64,000 nt of DNA from Lineus longissimus (lineage: Eukaryota; Nemertea; Pilidiophora; Heteronemertea; Lineidae): positions 12,212,001 to 12,276,000 of the forward strand of contig NC_088316.1 in assembly GCF_910592395.1 (NCBI RefSeq). Reading direction: 5' to 3'. A model generated the notes under the pieces. That model had not been told where the DNA came from. It made no database searches and was given only the letters and a program-made list of their open reading frames with translations. The stretch's first letter is position 1. Each line of letters opens with the position of its first letter. Positions 56,601-64,000 of the stretch are shown here, piece after piece. Made by a program: the position numbers and the translations under genes.

Positions 56601-58570
56601 GCATAAACCACTAGGCAGAAACCATGTTCGAAATGAATGTCGTTTTTTTTAATTCCATCAATTACAGTAATTGTTGACTTGTTCCGCAATTGTGAATTCT
56701 TGATGGAACAGTTTCAAGCGGGAAGGATGTCGCACAAGACGTTTATCCTACAACCACATTCTTGTCTCGTTCCCGAGTCGGTGACAAATGCCGATTCAAA
56801 AATCCAGAAAATTGAAAACAAGGACATCAAAATGCCGAAAATCATGAAAGCAACACGAAACTATACTCCAACTCTATATAAAATTACAGACGAAAATGGC
56901 ACTGAGGTGAGGGTTCTCTTTACGGCAGTAGTTGCGCTTCCACCTTGTAAATCCCCGTGTTTTTGCCCTTCCATCTTTGAATTGCCGAGCTTAAATCTGT
57001 AGTTCCTTAGCACGGCGACAGATGGCGCGTTCGATTTCTGTAATTGCTGTCCCTACGGCGCATGCGGGATTCACACTTTCTAACCTCCATCATTTACAAA
57101 ACACAGGAGAGGTACTAACTGCAGCGGCACCTGTCGCCGCATCACAACGGGTGTCGAAAAACCCAGGGATTTTGGATAGGTGGAATTAAGAGTAGTAATA
57201 TTGCACATTATGTGGACCAGGCACTTAATGGTTATGCAAAGGGTAACTAAAAAGAATTGGATACCATTTCACCCGATTAAACATGTTTTCCTTGCTTTAA
57301 ATTGGTCAATCTCTACGTACTTTAGTTGTTCATATGTTTAAGAATCAACTACAATTGGCACCTTAGCATTGCAACTAGCATCGGCTTGTGGCTAAAATCT
57401 TCAGTATAAAGATATATTAAGGCCTATTAATATCGAAATTATTCCTTTCCAGTATTATGCTTTCCTGGAATTCAATACCCAGGCTGATACAATGCACAGA
57501 ATGTGTGATCGTGGCTTGCTGACCAATTCAGTCATGTTGACAGAATGGGAGAGATTCTTCAACAAACTGAAGATGCTCATTTGCCATAAGAAGGAACCAA
57601 TGCAGTTGAGAGAGAGGCTGACAACTATTGAATACGATGGTGATTATTTATTCTTAAATTTTGGTGCATTGTGTTTTGTCCCAACGAAACTCATCCAGGG
57701 GCCTGAAAGATTTTTGACGCGAGGGAAGTTTTTTTCAACGCTGATTTTGAAGGACTAGCATCGAAGCAATGCCTGGTCGATTTTTTTAGCATATTTCCTG
57801 AGATTTCAGAAGATAACAGTTTATGGGGATTTACAGAACCAAATTCTATCTTTTGGGAGATATTTCCGAAATTGAATTTCAAGCAAATTTTATATGCAAA
57901 CTCAATTTCAGGAATACATTCCTCATCAGATTGTGCCCTAACTATGGCTGCTTTTACCCCATTCAGGTTTTCTATTGCTTGTGGGTTGTCTTCCTGGACT
58001 CATGCATGAAGAGGGATTCAAATATGGATATTTGAGTCCGGTATTTTTTTTTGGCGGCTGCATACAATTTGTACACCTTGTTTGTGCCTGCATGTGCTTA
58101 GGCAAGGCGGTATTGGAAATGTTGACAATTTTCTTTGAAATCGCAAACCACAAAGAATATGAAACTTTGTGTGAAATTCATGCATCCGCTGGAGATAATA
58201 TGCACCAAATCTGGATCCAAAATCTCAATAAAAAAATGGACCAAAATGGCAAAAATTTATTTTTGATACTGTCTATCCCCAATTGGATTTGACGTAGTTC
58301 CACATGCAACTATAATCTTTGAACAACAGCACATTTTTTCGTCAATTAGTTACCTCCTTTTAGGCCATGATCGGGATTGTAAACTTTTTCCCAAAACAGG
58401 ACCCCCCATATTCAATGTGCGTCGGCTATTTTGCAGATGAAAACATGAAAGCACCTGGAGAACTGTCCAAATTGGTGATGCGCTATGTCAAGGATGAAAT
58501 AAAGAAAGAAAATGGAAATTTACCAAAGTCAATCGAGACTGGTGCTACCATACACAAATGGGAACAATAG
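44613..58570 (+). CDS. Double TIR-STING protein (TIR-STING-TIR-STING), 13 coding exons
   Basis: Exons: 44613-44627, 44863-44898, 45654-45908, 46565-46751, 47256-47366, 48124-48377, 50470-50686, 53767-54145, 54728-54858, 55949-56047, 56668-56906, 57453-57639, 58437-58570. All have GT-AG borders with matching phases, giving about 747 residues. The ATG lies in CACCATGG context; the acceptor TTCAG at 44553 starts its exon, so a 5' untranslated exon lies upstream. Domains: TIR-like residues about 18-165, STING about 166-358, TIR-like about 359-528, STING about 529-747. No signal peptide or membrane helices are visible, unlike vertebrate STING. STING binds cyclic dinucleotides and TIR domains signal or cleave NAD+. 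TIR-STING fusions are known from bacteria and oyster; two fused units are unusual. Exon 7 could instead end at 50689. A split into two genes is the alternative. Confidence 0.8.
45654..46751 (+). other. TIR-like domain 1 (exons 3-4)
   Basis: Two exons. The strand-helix pattern matches TIR: DCFFIHEYEGDDEGDRESRF (betaA and the following loop), FLEAVKKTLEEDGFKLTL (alphaA-betaB), CKVLEKILTLDHAKLILAFP (alphaB-betaC), then YLCEEKLVATID where the NADase glutamate helix would sit, and LHFITVIMYSDKFLELP (betaD). Glutamates are present in the alphaC position, but the usual W-C-x-x-E spacing is not kept, so catalysis is uncertain. It precedes STING domain 1 directly, as in other TIR-STING proteins. Confidence 0.65.
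46140..46510 (+). repeat. Intronic element with duplicated ~125-bp unit
   Basis: Two direct copies (about 46205-46325 and 46350-46470) share GAGTGACA..CCTGAAACTTC, GACCTAGTGTAGGGGAGG and GCCGCCATCTTTGTTTTC. The pair is bracketed by AACAAACCGGC and its inverse GCCGGTTTGT. Intron between exons 3 and 4 of the TIR-STING gene. Confidence 0.75.
48012..48041. repeat. Perfect 30-bp palindrome without loop
   Basis: The 15-bp half AAACAGGATAAGTCA is followed immediately by its exact inverse, centred on TCATGA. It lies in the intron 83 bp before exon 6 of the TIR-STING gene. Confidence 0.9.
49092..49735 (-). mobile_element. Family-A element, inverted, truncated
   Basis: Begins with GCTCACCGTAGGGGAGTC and a GTCGTCGTCG microsatellite; three units follow. 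The GAAACGGCC terminus is missing. Inside the intron between exons 6 and 7. Confidence 0.75.
50804..52131 (-). mobile_element. Family-A element, inverted, full-length
   Basis: Both termini present: GGCTCACCGTAAGGGGAGTC near 50805 and ACGGTGAGCACAATGGCC...GGCCATTTCATT near 52131. Four ~300-bp units lie between. Each unit has CAAGGTCACAGAGGTCA, that is, AGGTCA direct repeats spaced by 3 bp. It lies in the intron separating the two TIR-STING halves. Confidence 0.85.
52840..53253 (-). repeat. Related repeat with GGTGAGCACATGGCCCC terminus
   Basis: Two TTGACCTTGACC...CCAAGGTCACAGAGGT units and the terminal AGGTGAGCACATGGCCCCTGG end, without the CCCCTGGTGGCC core. It is a sister family to A, related to 42040-42270. 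Confidence 0.65.
53767..54858 (+). other. TIR-like domain 2 (exons 8-9)
   Basis: ALADKIFDCLKRG looks like alphaA, then a polar insertion of about 50 residues. This is followed by the characteristic DECIPGMAEIDYYTKLIEKS (BB-loop to alphaB), SRLFMVLTDEFVESECFEF (betaC-alphaC, Glu present) and RRFLVVLDCLQN (betaD). The first strand (betaA) is not encoded in these exons. Either it is lost, or a small phase 1-1 exon lies unseen in the 3-kb repeat-filled intron 50687-53766. The RFFLVV junction between exons 8 and 9 is phase 2, unlike the phase 0 junction in TIR domain 1. Confidence 0.65.
54937..55271. mobile_element. MITE with TTAA duplications
   Basis: The termini AGGGAACTGGAACCGCC and GGCGGTTTCAGTTCCCT are inverse, flanked by TTAA at 54933-54936 and 55272-55275. 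335 bp, no frame. The TTAA specificity matches that inferred for the 15.5-kb transposon, but the terminal sequences differ. Intron after exon 9. Confidence 0.9.
55440..55915 (-). repeat. Degenerate family-A remnant
   Basis: CTTGGCCACCAGGGGGCCAA at 55452 and the terminal CCGGTGAGCACAATTGCCC...CATTTCAT at 55882-55915. The middle is degenerate. Confidence 0.6.
55949..58570 (+). other. STING domain 2 (exons 10-13)
   Basis: GTGFAMSWYYRYLKFRMP matches the STING ligand helix; the Ser162 and Tyr167 positions are kept, but Tyr163 is Trp and Gly166 is Arg. FILQPHSCLVPESVTNAD is the core strand. ATRNYTPTLYKITDENG keeps the Arg238 and Tyr240 positions. YYAFLEFNTQADTM aligns with VLEYATPLQTL and keeps the Glu260 and Thr263 positions, with Gln for Pro264. 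The last exon (58437, acceptor TTTTGCAG) encodes DENMKAPGELSKLVMRYV, matching the final helix of STING. The stop at 58570 leaves no long interferon-signalling tail. Confidence 0.85.
56205..56425. repeat. Intronic inverted repeat (~40-bp arms)
   Basis: AGCAAAACCAGTCGCATGTCG at about 56233 is inverse to CGACATGCGACTGGTTTTGCT at 56376; the arms extend to ACATGTGACGCG / CGAGTCACACATG. MITE-like, between exons 10 and 11. Confidence 0.8.
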
Positions 58571-58734
58571 AAAATGATTGTGCAGAGAAGTGAAAGGTAA
58601 AACACTCGCGGTAGGAGAGAACGTGATTGACTGTCTAGGCAACAAAGAAGTCACTGTTAGCTCTGCATTTTAAAAAAATTATATGACCCAGGGACTTTAC
58701 ACTAAGGCCTACTCTGTCGTGTCAATACGTCCTG

Positions 58735-58740
58735 AATAAA
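58735..58740 (+). promoter_or_regulatory. Poly(A) signal of the TIR-STING gene
   Basis: AATAAA 165 bases after the stop, followed by a GT-rich element (GTTGTTGTGTATTG), which supports 58570 as the true end of the gene. Confidence 0.7.
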
Positions 58741-60165
58741 GGTTACTACAATGTTGTTGTGTATTGATTGATATTCAAATATCATATATGCCAGATTTCA
58801 GAGAATTTGCACGCAAAATAACTTCACTATGGTAACGTTTATTCCTTGATTCTATTTACTCCAGCCACAAGAAACTTAAACGTTGTGGACCTTTAGAATA
58901 TTACCCAAACATCACCTTTTAGAAGAACGATCAGCTAAACCTTATGGCAGCTTTTTTAGCTCAGCTGACAAAGTCAGCGAAGCTGGTAATATTACTAAGG
59001 GAATGGTGTCCGTCCTTCCTGCCATCCTGCCATCCTTCCATGTCAATTTTGGGCATTTTGTAACCGTAAGACCTAGGCACTTTGTTAACGCTGCTAAATT
59101 AGGAGTAGCCCAAGGGGAACTCAGAAACCAAAAATCAGCGCGATCCGACCTACATTCGGCGAATGAGGTCATCGGGAAGTTTAAACTTCTTTCCTTTATA
59201 CCTCGGGCCACAGAGGAAATATTGTTTTTTAAATCTGGCCGAATATTTTTTAATAATTTTTCATTTTGACTTGTAATGGAATTAGTTTAGTTTTCACCGC
59301 CAGTTGGCGCTACAGGCACATTTGACAGATTTTTGACAATTCAAAAGCCCGGGTTATGACGTATAGTTGCGCAGTTGTATTCTGCGCATTGAATTGGCCA
59401 GGGAACCAGACTATATTTCAGCATACCCACTGTGACCAGTGTAAAGATGGTAGATTGATTTTGCAACAAGTAACCAATTTTCTGCTAAAAAGTAGTCAAG
59501 TAGGCGATATTATCACTAGTTCCTTTCAGTGGGTAGTCATAAGGTCTTAAGGGAATACTTTCAGAAATTAGTTCTTGAAAATTTGGCCACAATTCTGTGA
59601 AAACGATATCGGAAGTGCACGCTCTGTTCGCGATGTATTTTGAAGTGGAGAATTCCCACAGTATGTGCAGTGAATCGGCATGATTCTGTTTTCATATTAG
59701 TTTTTAGTACCACGATTCTTACATGAGTAAAAAGTAGACGTTTTAAGCAACACAATAATGTTACTCCCATAAAAATTGATTGCAAATTGACGGAGCTACG
59801 GCATTCTGTTCGGCAATTGTCAGCGCTGATAAAATACATTGCTAATGCATGCCAAATGGCACACTTTAAAAAGCGTTCATTGGACAACGTAGGGAATCAC
59901 CAGAAATGACGTCATCGCTGGTCTAAATCTTCTATATAATAATATTAGAAGGGGGACGAATAAAGTCACATTTAGAGGCGTTGGATCGCCTTGAAATTTT
60001 GCATGAATGGTGGTGACACCTTACCCTGATGCAACGTCTTGGTTTTATTCAAAAATTTACTTCAGCGGAGCAGAAATGAGGGATTTTTAATCGGACACTG
60101 TCAATTCTCCTTACCACTCACAGAAGCCAAGCCATTGCTGTTAAGTTATGCAGGGGCTTAATCAA
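58741..60165. other. Intergenic repeat DNA
   Basis: Contains a transposon-end motif at 58955 (TTTTTAGCTCAGCTGACAAA). No supported gene; open frames at 58883-59269 (+) and 59561-59887 (-) have no splice or domain support. Confidence 0.4.
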
Positions 60166-60323
60166 TTACCTTCTTCTTCTTCTTCTTCTTCTTGATTGAG
60201 ATCCTCCCGTTATGCGAGAAACCCTGCTATTACGGCAGGTAGAGTTCTTGAATATTACGAAAAAGTTCACAGATAAGGGAATGAAATTCCCACGAATAGA
60301 TAAGCCATATAGTTCATCATACG

Positions 60324-62795
60324 TTAGAAGTCTTGCAGAAGCTGGTCCCTCTTTACGACGAGCAGATGGCACAGGGAGCTGCAGAGCTTATTAGAGATGC
60401 TTATGCTTGCTTTAGATTCAAGTTTAATCATATTGTCAATATTATCAATAGTTAAGTGGTTGCTGTTGCTAGTGTAGTTGTTGTTGTTGTTATAGTGTAT
60501 GCCATTCAGTGTATGCTTGTCTACTTTATAGCCCCAACCGTTTATGATTGCAGAGCATTTCTCCCCCCCAGACCGTGGCGGCCGCTTGCCTTCGTTATTG
60601 TAGACTCCACACAGTTCCTGGGTCAGCGGTTCTCGCTCGCTGTTGAGTGCAGGACAGTCAACCAGGAAGTGGGCCATGTCTTCCTCCTCTCTTTTACATA
60701 GGGGACAGCTGGTGTTCAGTTCCTTCCCATATCTTGCTCTGTCTGTCTGGACCGCGGACCTGCCAACCATTATTCTCGCTCTGGAGGTAGCTGCTAAGGT
60801 CAGGTGTGCCCTCCCTCCGCAGGCTAGCCACATGGGGTGTGGTTTACCCATCCATGATGTGCCGACGATCAACCATTTCAGAGTGCTTTTCCCCTGTGCC
60901 TCCTTTGCGAGCAGACCGTGCCAGTGTTCTGATACTACCATAGATGTATGGCCTTTCCACGCCAGCTTTGGCCATGGGTACTGGAGGGCCCGATGGATAT
61001 CAATTCCATACCTTTCCCCTATTGAGGCTATCCCACTGAACCAGCTTTTTGAGCTATCTTCTTTGATCGCAAGTTGCCTCATGGCAACCTGCCGTAGAGG
61101 GTTGGATGTGGGCAAGCGGGTAATGGCCCCAAATAGCGAGAGCTGTCTCAGATGGATGCTGGCTTGTATTGGTTTTGTTCCAGATAGAAGATGAACGGCA
61201 GCTACGGCGGTGTTCTCAGAGAGGCCCTGGATGAGGTGAATGGTCTTACGGTGGAAGAGGTTGAGTTTTGTCAGTTGTGCGGTTGTTGGAATTGTTGTCT
61301 CTAAACCATGGATTAATCTAGGTAGTATAAAAGTGTCATATAGCTTGAGGGACGCTGGCGGATCAAGGCCGTTATGACCATGAAAGCCAACCCCCATCAG
61401 GGCATACGCGGTTCTTCTTGCTAGCTTGATTCTTGGTTCAATATCTGGGCAGGGTTTTCCCGCCTGCCATTGGAGGCCGAGATGGGCGAACTCATCTGTT
61501 TTCGTTACCTCACGATCCTCTAAATACCATCTGGTGTCTTTGCTTGTGTCTGACTTCGGCTGGTGGTGCGGGCACACCACTGACTTGATAGGGTGGAGTT
61601 CATATAAGTTTGTGACAGAGTGCACGCTACATACTGTCATCATTGCTTGTAGCTCTGTGGGCAGTGTTGAGAGGAGCAGCAGATCATCCGCACATCCGGG
61701 GGTACCAATATATACTGGACCTATGTGCATACCAAGTCTGGCTTCTGCTAGCGATGTGGCCAGGTCGTTTGCATAGAGCTTGTAGAGTGTTGGTGACATA
61801 ATTGCCCCCTGTCTCACCCCCTGGGCTACCGTGAACTCTCTACTGTCGTGGCCAAGCCATCTGATCGTCTCTGTGCTTGTCTCGTATAGGTCATCCACCA
61901 GGCACCAAAGCGACCGTCGCATTGGGGTGTTGTGCAGTTTTATCTTCAGCCTCGCATGGGAAACCACATCGAAAGCTTTCCTTGCATCCAGGGAGCAGAT
62001 GAAGAGGCTCTCTTTTCTCTCTTTTGATTCTGCAATGGCCTCTGTCACCAGCAGGGAAGCCATGGCCGGTGAGCGTCCTTTGGTGAAACCATACTGTAGG
62101 CCACTTTGCTGCTGGTTAATGTCCTCAGCACAGTGTTTGAGACATATGTGTTCGAGCAATTTACCGAAGATGGAGGTGATGGTTATGCCCCTATAGTTGT
62201 CCATGATTAGTGAGTCTTTTCCCTTTTTGGCTATTGGAATCTTGTAGGCTGATTTGATCGCCCTAGGTGCCCTCCTCCGTTTCAGGATAGTGTTGAAGAT
62301 GCCGGTCAGGTGTTCTAGTGCTATTTGTGAGCAAGATAGCAGTTTTAGGTGCTCAGCTTTATAACCTTCCTTGTCAGCTGCTTTCTTGCTACTTAGCATG
62401 TTTATAGCATCCTTCACGCTTTCTGTGTTGATGAAGAGGTGGTCCTCTTCCGCCTTTGCGTTCTCTCGTATATGGTCTAAGATGTACTCGAGGTGAGGTT
62501 CGGCTGTCTTAGGTGTCGCAAGTCGTTCGTAGTTCTTGGCCCATTCGCTTCTAACGATGTCGGCATCTGTTGTTACCTGGCCGTTCACTCTGATAGGGCT
62601 GGCACCCGTTTTTTCTTGTCTTTGTTTTGCTACAATCTTATAGAATAGGGCATCGTTATTGGAGGAGGCAGCTGAGATTTGCTGCAGGAGTTCATCTCGG
62701 TCGGCAGCGCCTTCTCGTCGCTGGATCTGTCTGATGCGCCTTGAGTCCTTTTTCTTGTTCAGCCAAGTTTGGTGCGAAACCTCTCGGGCTGCCTG
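60324..62795 (-). pseudogene. LINE reverse transcriptase region
   Basis: Open from a frameshift near 62795 to the stop at 60324, about 820 residues. RT motifs run in order: KKAADKEGYKAEHLK, YKIPIAKKGKDS with DNYRGITITSIFGKLLE, QYGFTKGRSPAMASLL, SLDARKAFDVV (first catalytic Asp), AQGVRQGAIMSPTLYKLYAN, and GCADDLLLLS (the usual F/YADD is CADD here). A C-terminal CCHC-like knuckle CPLCKREEEDMAHFLVDC follows. Its role would be target-primed reverse transcription. The clade is not assigned. The RT frame itself has no break, but it is out of frame with the endonuclease, so this copy is likely dead. Confidence 0.88.
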
Positions 62796-63690
62796 CCTCT
62801 TTCCATAGGTAGAGGCTTGTCTTTGATGCCTTCACCGCTTCTGCCAGTAGTGGAGACCATTTCTTAGGTTGGCATCTACTCTGCTGGGCTCTTACTGTCT
62901 TGTAGGGTACTGATGTGAGGGTAGCCATGTTGATTGCCTCCTGCAGGGCAAGCATCGCTTCCTCTGGGTCTCTATCGGTGGTGGGTTGCTGACGGAGCCT
63001 ATCTTCCAAAGCACTGCAGAACACGTTCGGGTCAGCCTCTGTGAAGTCGTATATTTTCCTACTGAGTTGCTTCTCCCGTACTACCTCCTTTGATGGCTTT
63101 ACGGGCAGTAGAGGTACCGTGGTTGATGCTAAAAGTGGTAGGTGCTTTGAAGAGTTGAGCGATGTATCATCTTCAATAACGGCTGGAGTAGACCAGGCTG
63201 AGTTTGTACCTGGGTGGGCTCGGAAACATATGTGATCGATTCTTGAACTGTGGCCGAGGTGAGGGTTGATGTATGTCGACTCTCCTGTCCCCGTGTCACT
63301 CAGGGATAGCTCATTCATTAGTGCAATGAATCGTCTTTCCTTTGGCCCCTTGCGGTGGACGTGATCTTCATTTAGATTTCCTGCAATGATGATTTCGTGA
63401 TCTTGACCAAATTTCGTAACCAACTCATAAAGTTTGTCCGTGTCCTCCATGAAGGCTCCAAAAGCCATGGTGCTTGTGCCGGATGGGAGGTAACAATTTA
63501 TTATGCACATTGGTCGCGCAGGTAAGTGGCACAGTGTTACGAGAATTCTCTCGTTCCCCTCATCATTGATCTTTCTGATGTAGGGGCTGAGCCATGGGGC
63601 CCATAGTGTTGCTACACCACCTCTCCCCGCACTGTGCCGCATGTTCCCATCCTCCTGGGGCGTTTCACCTGCACTCCCTGCGGGGTGAAT
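62795..63690 (-). pseudogene. LINE AP-endonuclease region, 5'-truncated and frameshifted
   Basis: GRGGVATLWAP, then VTLCHLPARPMCIINCYLP, IIIAGNLNEDH (in place of GDFN), and SSRIDHICF with KHLPLLAS (in place of SDH), that is, the C-terminal two-thirds of an exonuclease-endonuclease-phosphatase domain. A one-base shift near 62795 (after LYLWK) moves translation into the RT frame. Confidence 0.8.
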
Positions 63691-64000
63691 ACATTACCTT
63701 TTGAACAGCTGGCTGTAGGGGGATGATTGGAACAGCCGGTATACCTGCTGACCTGCTGAACCCAGATAAATGTTATTTTCAATCCACGATTGCAGGTCAC
63801 CTGATTTTCGAGATTTCGCGGGAAATTGTAAACAAACGCATGTGTGCAGTTCAAATGTAAACAAAAATGTATTTTTGGTACTTTTGGTTGCTGGACTTGG
63901 GTTTTCCCGCAGTTAGGAGCTGGGGTCAAATTGGCGGTCTATTGTTTATGGGTGCTGTTTAAGTCAGAGGTAGCCCTTGATTATGAAGGGATTTTCAAAT
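63691..64000. other. Flank of the LINE
   Basis: No gene recognised. The minus-strand open frame across 63612-63929 has no domain support. Confidence 0.3.

Larger units (their letters stand above)
60166..63690 (-). mobile_element. APE-type LINE (non-LTR retrotransposon), 5'-truncated
   Basis: Minus strand. The 3' end is a (GAA)n tail (60169-60193 on plus as TTC repeats). The frame encodes endonuclease then reverse transcriptase and a terminal zinc knuckle. The endonuclease lacks its first strands (the TETH-type motif) and a stop precedes the frame near 63695, so the 5' part is missing. It lies 1.6 kb downstream of the TIR-STING gene, in opposite orientation. Confidence 0.85.

Noticed and set aside
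58369-58436. Extending the last TIR-STING exon upstream to the acceptor TTTTAG at about 58363
   Set aside because: That acceptor gives the wrong phase from exon 12. TTTTGCAG at 58436 gives phase 1 and matches the final STING helix.
60456-62196. Plus-strand open frames across the LINE
   Set aside because: Antisense shadows of the reverse-transcriptase frame with no domain content.
1-64000. CRISPR array, rRNA or bacterial operon
   Set aside because: No spaced identical short repeats with unique spacers, no rRNA signature, and genes are spliced eukaryotic ones.

Overview
The window is genomic DNA of a non-vertebrate metazoan, probably a marine invertebrate such as a mollusc, lancelet or similar; I cannot fix the phylum from sequence alone. 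Reasons: spliced genes with GT-AG introns and AATAAA signals, low gene density, very many DNA transposons, MITEs, a LINE, long poly-G/poly-C tracts, and a TIR-STING type gene. There is no bacterial gene organisation and no CRISPR array.

The standout is a host gene at 44613-58570 (+). Thirteen coding exons can be chained with consistent phases into a protein of about 747 residues: short N-terminus, TIR-like domain, STING cyclic-dinucleotide-binding domain, second TIR-like domain, second STING domain, and no visible membrane segment. The three STING exons of each half have the same intron phases (1-1, 1-0, 0-1), the signature of an internal duplication. By eye, the two pockets keep different subsets of the ligand residues of human STING.

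The first 19 kb is a set of nested insertions. A stretch with virus-like genes (a nuclear acidic protein at 221-1153; coiled-coil and dUTPase-like ORFs at 19003-19600) is split by a repeat-rich element (1202-18620, flanked by a perfect 9-bp duplication). That element is split by a 15.5 kb TTAA-type transposon (1960-17486, ~200-bp terminal inverted repeats). The transposon encodes a C2H2 finger / acidic repeat / DDE-like / ubiquitin-specific-protease protein, and itself holds a PIF/Harbinger element (3429-6099, CAG duplication) and several MITEs.

19.6-23.7 kb is sparse, with short repeats and promoter-like DNA. 23.7-29.2 kb is a DNA transposon with an apparently intact five-exon transposase gene (24593-27778). 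29.2-33 kb holds nested TIR elements, including a Harbinger-type element with a MADF exon, next to a tiny two-exon gene (31694-32474, -). 33-44 kb is repeat-rich, with several perfect inverted repeats (117-bp and 129-bp arms) and satellites. The TIR-STING introns are loaded with repeat copies. 60.2-63.7 kb is a 5'-truncated APE-type LINE on the minus strand.
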